NCBI GenBank assembly: GCA_020201445.1
Contig: JAIVGU010000005.1
Coordinates: 1 to 10,639 of the forward strand
DNA: 10,639 nt
Reading direction: 5' to 3'
Source of the DNA: Halobacteriales archaeon
Lineage (GTDB): Archaea; Thermoplasmatota; E2; JACPAO01; JAHFTW01
Both the position numbers and the translations under genes were made by a program. Positions 1-6,421 of this stretch are shown here, one piece after another; position 1 is the first letter of the stretch, and each line of letters begins with the position of its first letter. The notes under the pieces are model-generated. The model saw only the letters and a list, made by a program, of their open reading frames with translations. It made no database searches and had not been told where the DNA came from.

Positions 1-882
1 GCCCCGCGCCCCGCGCCCGCCGCACCGCCGCCCGCGACGTCGCCGCCCCCCAGCCACTCCCCATCCCACTCCCCTGCGCCGGCGCTGCCCCCCAAGATGT
101 CGGCCCCGACCCCGGCGCCCCCGCTTGCGCCGCCGCCCACCCAGGAGCCCGGCGACGGCATCCAGGTCGTCGCCAAGGGCCCCAGCAAGTTCACCCTCGA
201 GGACCTGGAGCTGCTCAAGTCCGCCATCAAGGTCAAGGGCGGCGGTCAGGTCATCGACGGCATCAACTTCGAGGAGCTCAAGTGGGACGCCGAGGGGCTC
301 ATCCCGGTCATCGCGCAGGACCGCCGCACCGGCGCCGTCCTCATGCTCGCGCACACCAACAAGGAGACGCTGGAGCAGACGCTGCGCACCCGCAACATGA
401 CCTACTGGAGCCGCAGCCGCAACAAGGTGTGGGTCAAGGGCGAGGAGTCGGGCCACGCCCAGCGCCTCGTCCAACTCCACGTGGACTGCGACAAGGACGC
501 CATCCTCGCCGTCGTCGACCAGGAGGGCCCCGCCTGCCACCGCGACACCGGCACCTGCTGGACCGAGGAGCGCGCCATCCCCGTCGCCAGCTTCCTGGGC
601 GAGCTGGACCGCATCATCGCGGACACCGCCAAGACCCCGCGCGCCGGCAGCCACACCAGCAAGCTCCTCGCCGAGCCCATCGAGGCGCTCAAGAAGTTCG
701 TCGAGGAGGCCAACGAGGTCACCCGCGTCCTGCAGGGGAAGCCCAACCCGGACCCCCTGGAGCACGAGGCCGCCGACGTCCTCTACCATCTTCTCGTCGC
801 CTGCCGCACCAAGGGCGTCGGCCTCGACAAGATCGTCACCGAACTCTACGCCCGCCACATGGCGGACCAGGTCAAGCACTGA
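1..882 (+). CDS. hisIE: Bifunctional phosphoribosyl-AMP cyclohydrolase / phosphoribosyl-ATP pyrophosphatase (HisIE), 5' end open
   Basis: This enzyme catalyses two successive early steps of histidine synthesis: PR-ATP to PR-AMP, then opening of the adenine ring. Numbered from the ATG at 97 (261 residues), the HisI domain spans about 56-160. It has a WVKGEESG motif (112-119), the metal site HVDCDKD (128-134) and zinc-ligand candidates C147, H148 and C154. The HisE domain spans about 165-258 with SHTSKLL, the acidic FVEEANE helix (201-207) and EAADVLYHLLV (224-234). The start is uncertain. The frame has no stop back to base 1, and the Ala/Pro/Ser-rich stretch before residue 20 continues upstream of the ATG in the same frame with G/C third positions. 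No plus-strand frame has a stop in the first 96 bases that could end an upstream gene. I therefore give the longer partial form, in which HisIE would be the C-terminal part of a larger protein. A simple start at 97 remains possible. The domain identity is secure. Confidence 0.9.
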   Translation, partial: APRPAPAAPPPATSPPPSHSPSHSPAPALPPKMSAPTPAPPLAPPPTQEPGDGIQVVAKGPSKFTLEDLELLKSAIKVKGGGQVIDGINFEELKWDAEGLIPVIAQDRRTGAVLMLAHTNKETLEQTLRTRNMTYWSRSRNKVWVKGEESGHAQRLVQLHVDCDKDAILAVVDQEGPACHRDTGTCWTEERAIPVASFLGELDRIIADTAKTPRAGSHTSKLLAEPIEALKKFVEEANEVTRVLQGKPNPDPLEHEAADVLYHLLVACRTKGVGLDKIVTELYARHMADQVKH

Positions 883-956
883 CCACGGAGGGCGCGTCCA
901 ACCCACCCGCCCGAGGAGATGACCTGCGCGCGGCCAGTGGCTCCCCGGCCGCAAGC

Positions 957-964
957 ATTGATAG
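957..964 (+). promoter_or_regulatory. Candidate TATA-like element upstream of the dCMP deaminase gene
   Basis: The A/T-rich octamer ATTGATAG stands out in an otherwise G/C-only intergenic stretch. It lies about 27 nt before the GTG at 987, the spacing expected for an archaeal TATA box of a leaderless transcript. No Shine-Dalgarno site precedes the GTG. The call rests on position and composition only. Confidence 0.35.
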
Positions 965-986
965 GCCCGTGCCCGTGTGCGGCGGC

Positions 987-1775
987 GTGGACGGGGAGCG
1001 CCCCAGCGTCGACCAGTACTTCATGGACATGACCCACCTCGTCAAGGCGCGCGGCACCTGCCCCCGCCGCCGGGTGGGGGCGGTCATCGTGAAGGACAAG
1101 CGCGTGCTGACGACGGGCTACAACGGCGCGCCGCGCAACTTCCCGCACCCCATCGACGTCGGGTGCCTGCGCGACGAGCTGCAGATCCCGCGCGGGATGG
1201 TGGCGGACATCTGCCCCTGCCTGCACGCGGAGCAGAACGCGATCCTGCAGGCCGCGACGACGGGCGTCAGCATCGAGGGCGCCGACCTCTTCTGCACGAC
1301 GCAGCCCTGCACCCAGTGCAGCCGCATGGTCGCCAACTGCGGGATGCGCCGCGTCGTCTTCGAGGAGGAGTACCCCGACCCGCTCGCCGTCGGCATCCTC
1401 ACCACCGCCGGCGTCGAGCTGTGGCGCTGGGACGCGCAGGCGAAGGTGGCGCGCCGCGTCGAGCGCCCCAACACGTTCGAGCAGGCGCAGGACGAGTTGC
1501 GCCGCCGCCACCGCGAGGGAACCCTCCTGTCCACGCCACGGCCAGGCCAGTTGCCGATGCACACCGGCGCCCTGCCGACGGCGCACCCGCCGGCTCCAGA
1601 CGTTGAGGGGGAGCAAGACGCGGAGACCGCGGGCCGCGCCGGCATCCGCGACGTGACCGGCGACCCCCGCCGGCAGGAGATGCTGCGGGCGATGGCGAAG
1701 GAGAAGGCGGAGCGGCGCCGGAAGCAGCAGGAAGAGAGCGCACGCGGCGAGCCGCGCGGCGTCAAAGACGCTTGA
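987..1775 (+). CDS. dCMP deaminase (ComEB-like cytidine/deoxycytidylate deaminase family) with C-terminal extension
   Basis: Converts dCMP to dUMP, the precursor of dTMP. From the GTG at 987 the protein has 262 residues. The family N-terminus RPSVDQYFMDM (5-15) is followed by VGAVIVKDKRVLTTGYNGAPR (30-50), a Cys-containing insert typical of dCMP deaminases (C60, C77, C79), the HAEQNAI motif with zinc ligand H80 and catalytic E82, and PCTQC (107-111) with C108 and C111 as zinc ligands. All catalytic residues are present. The core ends near residue 158. About 100 further residues follow: a Pro-rich linker and then a Lys/Arg/Glu/Gln helix (226-255) that the family does not normally have. GTG codons at 969 and 975 are alternative starts. 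I chose 987 because the family N-terminus begins right after it and a TATA-like element lies about 27 nt upstream. HisIE ends 104 nt upstream. The extension's role is unknown. Confidence 0.88.
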   Translation: MDGERPSVDQYFMDMTHLVKARGTCPRRRVGAVIVKDKRVLTTGYNGAPRNFPHPIDVGCLRDELQIPRGMVADICPCLHAEQNAILQAATTGVSIEGADLFCTTQPCTQCSRMVANCGMRRVVFEEEYPDPLAVGILTTAGVELWRWDAQAKVARRVERPNTFEQAQDELRRRHREGTLLSTPRPGQLPMHTGALPTAHPPAPDVEGEQDAETAGRAGIRDVTGDPRRQEMLRAMAKEKAERRRKQQEESARGEPRGVKDA

Positions 1776-1847
1776 GGGGGACTCCCAGGTTGGCGCCTCC
1801 AGGCCCTGCGCTGCGTGGGTTGGCGTGCCGCGGGCCGGTTTCGGCGT

Positions 1848-1901
1848 AACCGCGGACGGCGCGGAAGGCTTACCTCCGTGTTCTCCGCGACTTCCGCGGT
1901 T
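1848..1901. repeat. Intergenic palindrome 1 (9-bp-period CGCGGA type)
   Basis: The left arm has CGCGGA at 1851 and 1860. The right arm has TCCGTG at 1875 and TCCGCG at 1884 and 1893. All units are spaced exactly 9 bp apart. The outer stem AACCGCGGA (1848-1856) pairs perfectly with 1893-1901, and an inner 6-bp stem pairs 1860-1865 with 1884-1889. It lies between the convergent dCMP deaminase and UPF0200 genes. Confidence 0.8.
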
Positions 1902-1951
1902 CGTTGGTGCTTCGACGCTCCGGCGACCACGGATGGAACGAATTGCGCTTC

Positions 1952-2006
1952 AACCGCGAACGGCGCGAAAGACAGGGAATTTTCCAGGTTTCGCGGACTT
2001 CGCGGT
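1952..2006. repeat. Intergenic palindrome 2 (9-bp-period CGCGAA type)
   Basis: CGCGAA at 1955 and 1964 pairs with TTCGCG at 1990 and 1999. The outer stem ACCGCGAA (1953-1960) matches 1999-2006 perfectly. The two 3-nt spacers form an internal loop. The inner part carries a degenerate third unit (CAGGGA at 1973). It is arranged in tandem with palindrome 1 and abuts the 3' end of the UPF0200 gene. It could act as a bidirectional terminator, but no T-run follows either arm. Confidence 0.8.
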
Positions 2007-2025
2007 CAGTGGGGCGGTCGGCCGC

Positions 2026-2595
2026 TCATGCCTTGGCGATGCGGTCCAGCAGCGCCCCGACGCGGGCGCGGAACTGCTCCAGCGTGCCGTCGTTGACCAC
2101 CATCTCGTCGGCGAGGGCGATGGTGCGGGCGATGCCCCAGCCCATCTCGCGCTCGTCGCGGGCCTTCAGCACGGCGGGGTCGACGGAGTCGTCGGCGCGG
2201 GCCCTGCGGACCATGCGGCCGAAGCGGTGCTCGGGGTCGGTGTGGATGGCCACGAGGATGAACTGGGCGCCCAGCTCGCGGCGGAACGTCTCCACCTCCT
2301 CGAAGTTGCGGATGCCGTCGATGAGGACGGCGCCGGCGCGGGGCCTGGCGGGGTCGCCGAGGAGGCCGCGGACGCGCTCGACGGTGCGGCGGCCCCAGAC
2401 GTCCTTGCCGTGCCGCTCCCGCATGGCGTTGGCGACCTCGCCGACGTGCTTGGCGTCGCGGGGGAGCCCTTGGCGCTCCACCTCCTCCCAGATGAGGTCG
2501 CCCATGCGGACGACGGGGTGGCCGCGGGCGCGCGCGACCTCCATGGCCTCCGACTTGCCGCTGCCGGGCATCCCGGTGAAGCCGATGACGCGCAC
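2026..2595 (-). CDS. UPF0200-family P-loop nucleotide kinase-like protein (CoaE/adenylate-kinase-like fold)
   Basis: A 189-residue P-loop protein matching the archaeal UPF0200 family in length and order of motifs: Walker A GMPGSGKS (8-15), VVRMGDLIWEEV (28-39), VGEVANAMRERHGKD (51-65), LIDGIRNFEEVETF (91-104), the RDERE lid-like motif (146-150) and WGIARTIALADEMVVNDGTLEQF (153-175). The fold resembles dephospho-CoA kinase and adenylate kinase. To my knowledge the substrate of UPF0200 proteins is not established, so phosphotransfer is inferred from the fold. The GTG at 2595 is chosen because the sequence from VRVIGFTGMPG onward matches the usual family N-terminus. It is the last gene of the minus-strand run, 29 nt after the PAP2-A stop, and ends next to palindrome 2. 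Membership of a lipid-phosphatase operon is a hint about substrate, not proof. Confidence 0.85.
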   Translation of the reverse strand: MRVIGFTGMPGSGKSEAMEVARARGHPVVRMGDLIWEEVERQGLPRDAKHVGEVANAMRERHGKDVWGRRTVERVRGLLGDPARPRAGAVLIDGIRNFEEVETFRRELGAQFILVAIHTDPEHRFGRMVRRARADDSVDPAVLKARDEREMGWGIARTIALADEMVVNDGTLEQFRARVGALLDRIAKA

Positions 2596-2624
2596 GGCCG
2601 CGCCAGCGCCGCGGGCCTGAAAAG

Positions 2625-3308
2625 CTAGACTTGGCGCCCTGGCGGCCCGGCGGGCGCCTTTGCGGGGCGTGGGACGCGCGCCGCCAGGAGAGTCGCGCAG
2701 GCGACGGCGGTGCCCAGGGCGAGCGCGGCCAGGACATCCGTTGCCCAATGGGCCTGGGCCAGCAGCCGTGCGACGCCCGTCCCGAAGGCCGCCACGGCCC
2801 ACGCCCCCAGGGCCCAGCGCCAAGCCCGCGCCGCCTGCGCGCCCTCCCAGCCGTGGCGGTCGATGAGCACCTGCGCCTCCAACAGGATGAGCAGCCCGAG
2901 GTTCGCCGCGGCGCCGACGGTGTGGCCGCTCGGGAACGAGGCCCCGGCCGCGACGCCGAACGGGGGCGGCTCCCGGTGGGCGAGGAGCTTGACGAGGGTG
3001 ACCGCGCCGGCCGCGGCCAGCCCGCCTCCCACGGCCCACCCGGCCGCCGCGCGGGCCCCCCGCAGCCACCAGGCCGCCACGACCGCGGCGGTGATGGCCA
3101 GCGTGCCGGGGACGGAGCCGGGCCAGGAGAGCGCCTCGCCCACGGCGTGCACGGGCCACCCCCCCTCATGCCACGGGGTGACGATGCGGTAGGCGGCCGG
3201 GTCGGCGCGCTGGAGCGGGCCCTGCAGCCACTGGTCGGCGAGCAGCAGCGCGAGGAGGGCCAGGCCGGCGCCGAGGCCCACCCACTGCCAGCGGCGCGCG
3301 CGCTTCAC
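2625..3308 (-). CDS. PAP2-superfamily membrane phosphatase A (motif 1 Arg replaced by Pro)
   Basis: An integral membrane protein of 227 residues with about five or six hydrophobic segments (for example 8-25, 66-83, 88-105, 130-149, 165-185, 192-210). It belongs to the PAP2/phosphatidic acid phosphatase family, which removes phosphate from lipid phosphates or polyprenyl diphosphates. Motif 2 SFPSGHT (124-130) and motif 3 R181-x5-H187-x3-D191 are intact. In motif 1, normally K-x6-R-P, K107 is present but the Arg position is P114 (KLLAHREPP). The codon reads CCG. Before motif 1 it shares the signatures QGPLQRAD and GWPVHAVGEALSWPGS with PAP2-B and PAP2-C, so these are tandem duplicates. The start is GTG at 3308, 49 nt after the PAP2-B stop. 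The C-terminus is Pro/Ala-rich and polar. Substrate unknown. Activity may be altered by the missing arginine. Confidence 0.85.
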   Translation of the reverse strand: MKRARRWQWVGLGAGLALLALLLADQWLQGPLQRADPAAYRIVTPWHEGGWPVHAVGEALSWPGSVPGTLAITAAVVAAWWLRGARAAAGWAVGGGLAAAGAVTLVKLLAHREPPPFGVAAGASFPSGHTVGAAANLGLLILLEAQVLIDRHGWEGAQAARAWRWALGAWAVAAFGTGVARLLAQAHWATDVLAALALGTAVACATLLAARVPRPAKAPAGPPGRQV

Positions 3309-3357
3309 GCTGGGGCATCCGGGCCGCCGGCTTGAGCGTGGCGCGGCCCTGACATGC

Positions 3358-4122
3358 CTATCCCGCGGCGCGCTTGGCCTTGCCTCCAGCGGGCGGGGGC
3401 GGCTTGGCGCGCGGGCGTGGGATGCCGGCGACCCGCACGACGCAGCACACCAGGGCGACCCCCAGGCACAGCGAGGCGAGAACGTCGCTCATCCAGTGGT
3501 CCTGCGCCAGCACCCGGCAGGCGCCCACCAGGAGGCTGGCCAGGATCCATGCGGCGATGCCGCGCGCCCAGGCCCAGTCGGCGGCGCGGCCGGTGAGCCG
3601 CTGGCGGTCCACGTGCACCTGGGTGGCCAGCAGCAGCAGGATGCCCAGGGTGCCGGTGGCGCCGAGGGTGTGGCCGCTGGGGAACGCGTACGAGTGCGGG
3701 GCGTCGGGGAACGGGGGGCGGTCGCGCTGGAAGACGAGCTTGAGCCCCGTGACGGCCAAGGCGGTCGCGGCGCTGCCGAGGACGGCCCAGGCCGCGAGGC
3801 GGCGCTCGCGCCATAGCCACCACAGGACCGCGCAGAGGGCCGTCGCGGCCGCGGTGGCGAAGGACGCGCCCGGGAGGGAGCCCCACGCGCCGAGCGCGTG
3901 CAGGGGCAGGCCGCGCGCCACGCCCGCGCTGACCCATGCGTTGACCACGACGTCCAGGCGGTAGACGGGGCCCCGCAGCAGGTCGTCGAGCGCCAGCAGG
4001 AGGAACCCCAGCAGGCCCGCGGCCATGCCGACGGCCTGCCAGCGCCGCACCTTGGGGACGGACGGGCGCGAGGGCGCGACCGGGATGGGCCCCAGCGGGC
4101 CGGGGGGAGGCGCGCGCCTCAC
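3358..4122 (-). CDS. PAP2-superfamily membrane phosphatase B (all canonical motifs)
   Basis: This is the only one of the four PAP2 proteins here with a complete catalytic signature. Motif 1 is K128-LVFQRD-R135-P136, motif 2 is FPSGHT (147-152), and motif 3 is R203-x5-H209-x3-D213. From the GTG at 4122 it has 254 residues. Hydrophobic segments lie near 31-46, 86-103, 111-127, 152-167, 186-202 and 216-233, and the tail is basic and Pro/Lys-rich (GIPRPRAKPPPPAGGKAKR). The GTG overlaps the stop of the upstream phospholipase-like gene as GTGA, a typical translational-coupling junction. A second in-frame GTG at 4050 would give 230 residues, closer to its paralogues, and would begin VRRWQAVG, resembling the PAP2-A N-terminus. 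Either start is possible. Expected activity is dephosphorylation of a lipid or polyprenyl (di)phosphate at the membrane. The substrate cannot be read from sequence. Confidence 0.88.
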   Translation of the reverse strand: MRRAPPPGPLGPIPVAPSRPSVPKVRRWQAVGMAAGLLGFLLLALDDLLRGPVYRLDVVVNAWVSAGVARGLPLHALGAWGSLPGASFATAAATALCAVLWWLWRERRLAAWAVLGSAATALAVTGLKLVFQRDRPPFPDAPHSYAFPSGHTLGATGTLGILLLLATQVHVDRQRLTGRAADWAWARGIAAWILASLLVGACRVLAQDHWMSDVLASLCLGVALVCCVVRVAGIPRPRAKPPPPAGGKAKRAAG

Positions 4123-5084
4123 CGCCCGGGGGGCGCGGCACTGGAGCGGCGCCGCAGCGCGACGCCTGCGGCCAGGAGGGCGATGAGGGTGGGCACGGCC
4201 GGGGGCGGGAGGGCCCAGTTCTTGGCGTGCTGGGGGCTGACGCCGAGGAGGTCGCGCCGCTCGGTGGCGTTCAGGTGCGCAAGGACGTCCGCCAGGAACG
4301 ACTGGGTCGTGGCGGCCGCCAGGGCCAGCGCGGCCTCGAACTTGGTGCGGCCGTCGGGCAGGCGCGCCTCTGCGTCGGGCGTGGAGTTCGTGCCGTCCTT
4401 GGCGTGGAGGCCGTGCGGGTACGGGTCGCCGGGCGGCATGTCGGCCTGCTCCTCGCCGGGCTGGAACCCCGTCAGCACCAAGCCGTCCGGGAGGCCTCCG
4501 CCGGCCAGGAGCTCCTGCTGGAAGCGCGCCTGCACGGCCGGGCCCAGGTCCACCACGTTGGAGTGGCTGTGGCAGTCCTGCAGGGCGTGCAGGGCGCGGC
4601 CCAGGGCCGTCACGGCGCGCTCCGGGTGCCCGGTGCGCGCGAACTGCAGGGCCTCGTCGCGCTCGAGCCGGACATAGGCCGTCGTGGCCGCGAACGCCTG
4701 CGCGTTGGGCGTGGGCGGCAGCCGGTCGCAGTGGTGGGCCGGCTCGTAGTCGCCGACGGCGTCGACCACGACCAGGTGGCCCGCGGACCCCTTGACCTTG
4801 CTCTCCGCGAGGTCGGGCGCCCGCACCGCCTGCTGGAGGGCGTCGAGGCCGGAGCCGCTCCAGCCCAGCGGCGTGGCCGCCGCCGCGGTGGCCTGGTCGT
4901 GCACGGAGGTGCCCGGCGGCGTGGACTCGAAGGCGGACGCGGAGGGCGCGAGGGCCGCCAGCAGCAGCGCGGCGCCCACCCCCGCTTCGCGCCAGCGCCC
5001 GGCCCTTGGCTTGCGGTGGTGCGGCACGCGCAGGGAACGGGAAGGCCCTGGAAGGGGTGAGCGCCGCCCGGACCTGTTCGGCAC
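4119..5084 (-). CDS. Secreted, C-terminally anchored zinc-dependent phospholipase C-like (HET-C/S1-P1 nuclease superfamily) protein
   Basis: A 321-residue protein from the GTG at 5084. A long basic n-region is followed by the hydrophobic core GVGAALLLAALAP and a likely signal-peptidase site after SASA (about residue 51). A start at GTG 5027 would give a more ordinary n-region of 17 residues and is a real alternative. The exported domain has histidine/aspartate motifs in the order seen in zinc phospholipase C and HET-C-type proteins: VHDQAT (61-66), YEPAHHCDR (113-121) and LGRALHALQDCHSHSN (161-176), the last being the clearest signature. These residues are probable zinc ligands. Near the C-terminus, after PPPAVPT, comes a short hydrophobic stretch (LIALLAAGVAL) and then RRR, so the protein is probably held on the outer membrane face. 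Its gene sits 9 nt after PAP2-C and overlaps PAP2-B by GTGA. The superfamily is well supported. Phospholipase rather than nuclease activity is an inference from the neighbours. Confidence 0.72.
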   Translation of the reverse strand: MPNRSGRRSPLPGPSRSLRVPHHRKPRAGRWREAGVGAALLLAALAPSASAFESTPPGTSVHDQATAAAATPLGWSGSGLDALQQAVRAPDLAESKVKGSAGHLVVVDAVGDYEPAHHCDRLPPTPNAQAFAATTAYVRLERDEALQFARTGHPERAVTALGRALHALQDCHSHSNVVDLGPAVQARFQQELLAGGGLPDGLVLTGFQPGEEQADMPPGDPYPHGLHAKDGTNSTPDAEARLPDGRTKFEAALALAAATTQSFLADVLAHLNATERRDLLGVSPQHAKNWALPPPAVPTLIALLAAGVALRRRSSAAPPGR

Positions 5085-5093
5085 GGCGGGAGG

Positions 5094-5765
5094 CTAGGCT
5101 GGGGCGTTGGCGCGGCCGCGGGGGAGGGTCGCCACCAGGACCGTCGTGCAGGCGAGGCCAGCGCTGATGGCCCACGCGCCCAGGACGTCGCTGAGCCAGT
5201 GGTGCTGCGCCAGGATGCGGCCGACGCCCACCAGCAGGGACAGCGCCCCCCAGGCGATGAGCGCGCCGAGGCGGACCTGCCGCGCCGGCTCGGCGGCGAG
5301 GCGCTGGGTGGCGATGTAGCCCTCCGCGACGAGCAGGATGGCGACGCCGACGGTGCCTGCGGCGCCCATGGTGTGGCCGCTCGGGTAGGCGTAGCTGTGC
5401 GGGAAGCGCTCGCCGATGAAGGCCGGCAGCGGGCGCTGGAAGATGCCCTTGAGCCAGGGGTTGAGGAGGCCGACGAGGCTGCCGGAGGCGAGGCACCACG
5501 CGGCGAGGGAGAACCGCCGCCACCACAGCAGCACGGCGGTCGCGGCGATGAGGAGCACCGGCGCGACGCGGCTGGAGCCGGGCAGCGACAGGGCGTTCCC
5601 GACGGCGTGGACGGGCCAGCCGGTGGCGTCGAGGCGCCCCACCGCGTCGTTGAGGGGGAAGTCGGCCTGGTAGACGGGGCCGTGCGCCACCTGGTCGACG
5701 CTCAGCAGGGCGAACAGCGCGAAGCCGAGGATGGCGGCGGCGCGGAGGCGGTCGCGGCGCTCCAT
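5094..5765 (-). CDS. PAP2-superfamily membrane phosphatase C (motif 1 Arg replaced by Leu)
   Basis: A 223-residue multi-pass protein, hydrophobic near 8-24, 67-83, 86-102, 134-150, 166-182 and 196-213. Motif 2 YPSGHT (127-132) and motif 3 R183-x5-H189-x3-D193 are intact. Motif 1 reads K106-GIFQRP-L113-P114, so the canonical Arg is Leu. An Arg-Pro pair (R111-P112) sits two residues early, so a shifted motif is conceivable. It shares HGPVYQAD and GWPVHAVGNALSLPGS with PAP2-A and PAP2-B, confirming tandem duplication. The ATG at 5765 overlaps the stop of PAP2-D by one base (TGATG), and the phospholipase-like gene starts 9 nt after its TAG. It is therefore co-translated with both neighbours. It is presumably a lipid-phosphate phosphatase or a derivative with altered phosphate binding. 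Confidence 0.85.
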   Translation of the reverse strand: MERRDRLRAAAILGFALFALLSVDQVAHGPVYQADFPLNDAVGRLDATGWPVHAVGNALSLPGSSRVAPVLLIAATAVLLWWRRFSLAAWCLASGSLVGLLNPWLKGIFQRPLPAFIGERFPHSYAYPSGHTMGAAGTVGVAILLVAEGYIATQRLAAEPARQVRLGALIAWGALSLLVGVGRILAQHHWLSDVLGAWAISAGLACTTVLVATLPRGRANAPA

Positions 5766-6421
5766 CACGCCTCCGGGCCGCGGCGGTCGAGCAGGACGGC
5801 GACGCCGAGCAGGGCCACGCCGAGGCCCCAGCCGCCCAGCAGATCGCTCAGGATGTGGGAGCGCACCAGGAGGCGGTCGATGGCCACGCCCACGCAGACG
5901 CCGGCCCACACCGTGGCGAGCAGGGGGCGGACCCAGCGCGGCTGCGCGCGGCCGGTGGCGGCGGGGAGGAAGAACGCGGCGAAGCCCCACGCCATCGCGG
6001 CGCCCGCCTCGTGGCCGCTCGGGTAGACCACCTGCGCCGCGCCGCCGTCGACCCACCACGCCAGCAGGGGGCGGAAGGCGACCTGGAAGCCGAGGATGAG
6101 GAGGCCGCCGGTGAAGCCCACCGCGGAGACGATCTTGGCTTTGCGGACAGCGCCCATGGCGAGCAGCCCCATCACCGTGGCGATGGTGACGGGGATGGTC
6201 GCGTACTGCGAGCCCCAGATGGAGAGGTAGCCGAGCCCGCCCCACTGCGGGGCGACGGTGGGCGGCGCGACGTTGCGCTCCAGCCAGCGGTCGAGCGGGA
6301 GGTCGTACCAGCGCGTCAGCCCGGTGACGAGCAGCAGGCCAAAGAGGAGGAAGATGGCCAGGCCGCCCCACAGGGCCAAGCCGGCCCGGGCGACGGTCCG
6401 GTCGGCGGCCGGCGCGGTCAC
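5765..6421 (-). CDS. PAP2-superfamily membrane phosphatase D, divergent (motif 1 Lys replaced by Leu)
   Basis: A 218-residue multi-pass protein from the GTG at 6421, which overlaps the fabI stop as GTGA. Hydrophobic segments lie near 13-34, 75-90, 100-115, 139-155, 166-181 and 196-211. Motif 2 is YPSGHEAG (133-140) and motif 3 is R183-x5-H189-x3-D193. In motif 1 the R117-P118 pair is present, but the Lys seven residues earlier is L110 (LGFQVAFRP). It lacks the two extra signatures common to PAP2-A, -B and -C and instead has WYDLPLDRWL (38-47) and LGYLSIWGSQYAT (63-75), so it belongs to a different PAP2 subgroup and is not a recent copy. It is the second gene of the run, translationally coupled to fabI upstream and PAP2-C downstream. 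The substrate is unknown. Confidence 0.83.
   Translation of the reverse strand: MTAPAADRTVARAGLALWGGLAIFLLFGLLLVTGLTRWYDLPLDRWLERNVAPPTVAPQWGGLGYLSIWGSQYATIPVTIATVMGLLAMGAVRKAKIVSAVGFTGGLLILGFQVAFRPLLAWWVDGGAAQVVYPSGHEAGAAMAWGFAAFFLPAATGRAQPRWVRPLLATVWAGVCVGVAIDRLLVRSHILSDLLGGWGLGVALLGVAVLLDRRGPEA

Noticed and set aside
1776..2025. Intrinsic bacterial-style terminators at the palindromes
   Set aside because: Stems are good but no T-run follows on either strand at any copy, so I list them as repeats only.
3358..5526. A very long minus-strand open frame covering the phospholipase-like gene and PAP2-B
   Set aside because: Only its last part (from 4122 or 4050) has recognisable PAP2 sequence. 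The rest is Arg/Pro/Ala-rich shadow of the phospholipase-like and PAP2-C genes, which are coded in other frames of the same strand. High G+C removes stop codons.
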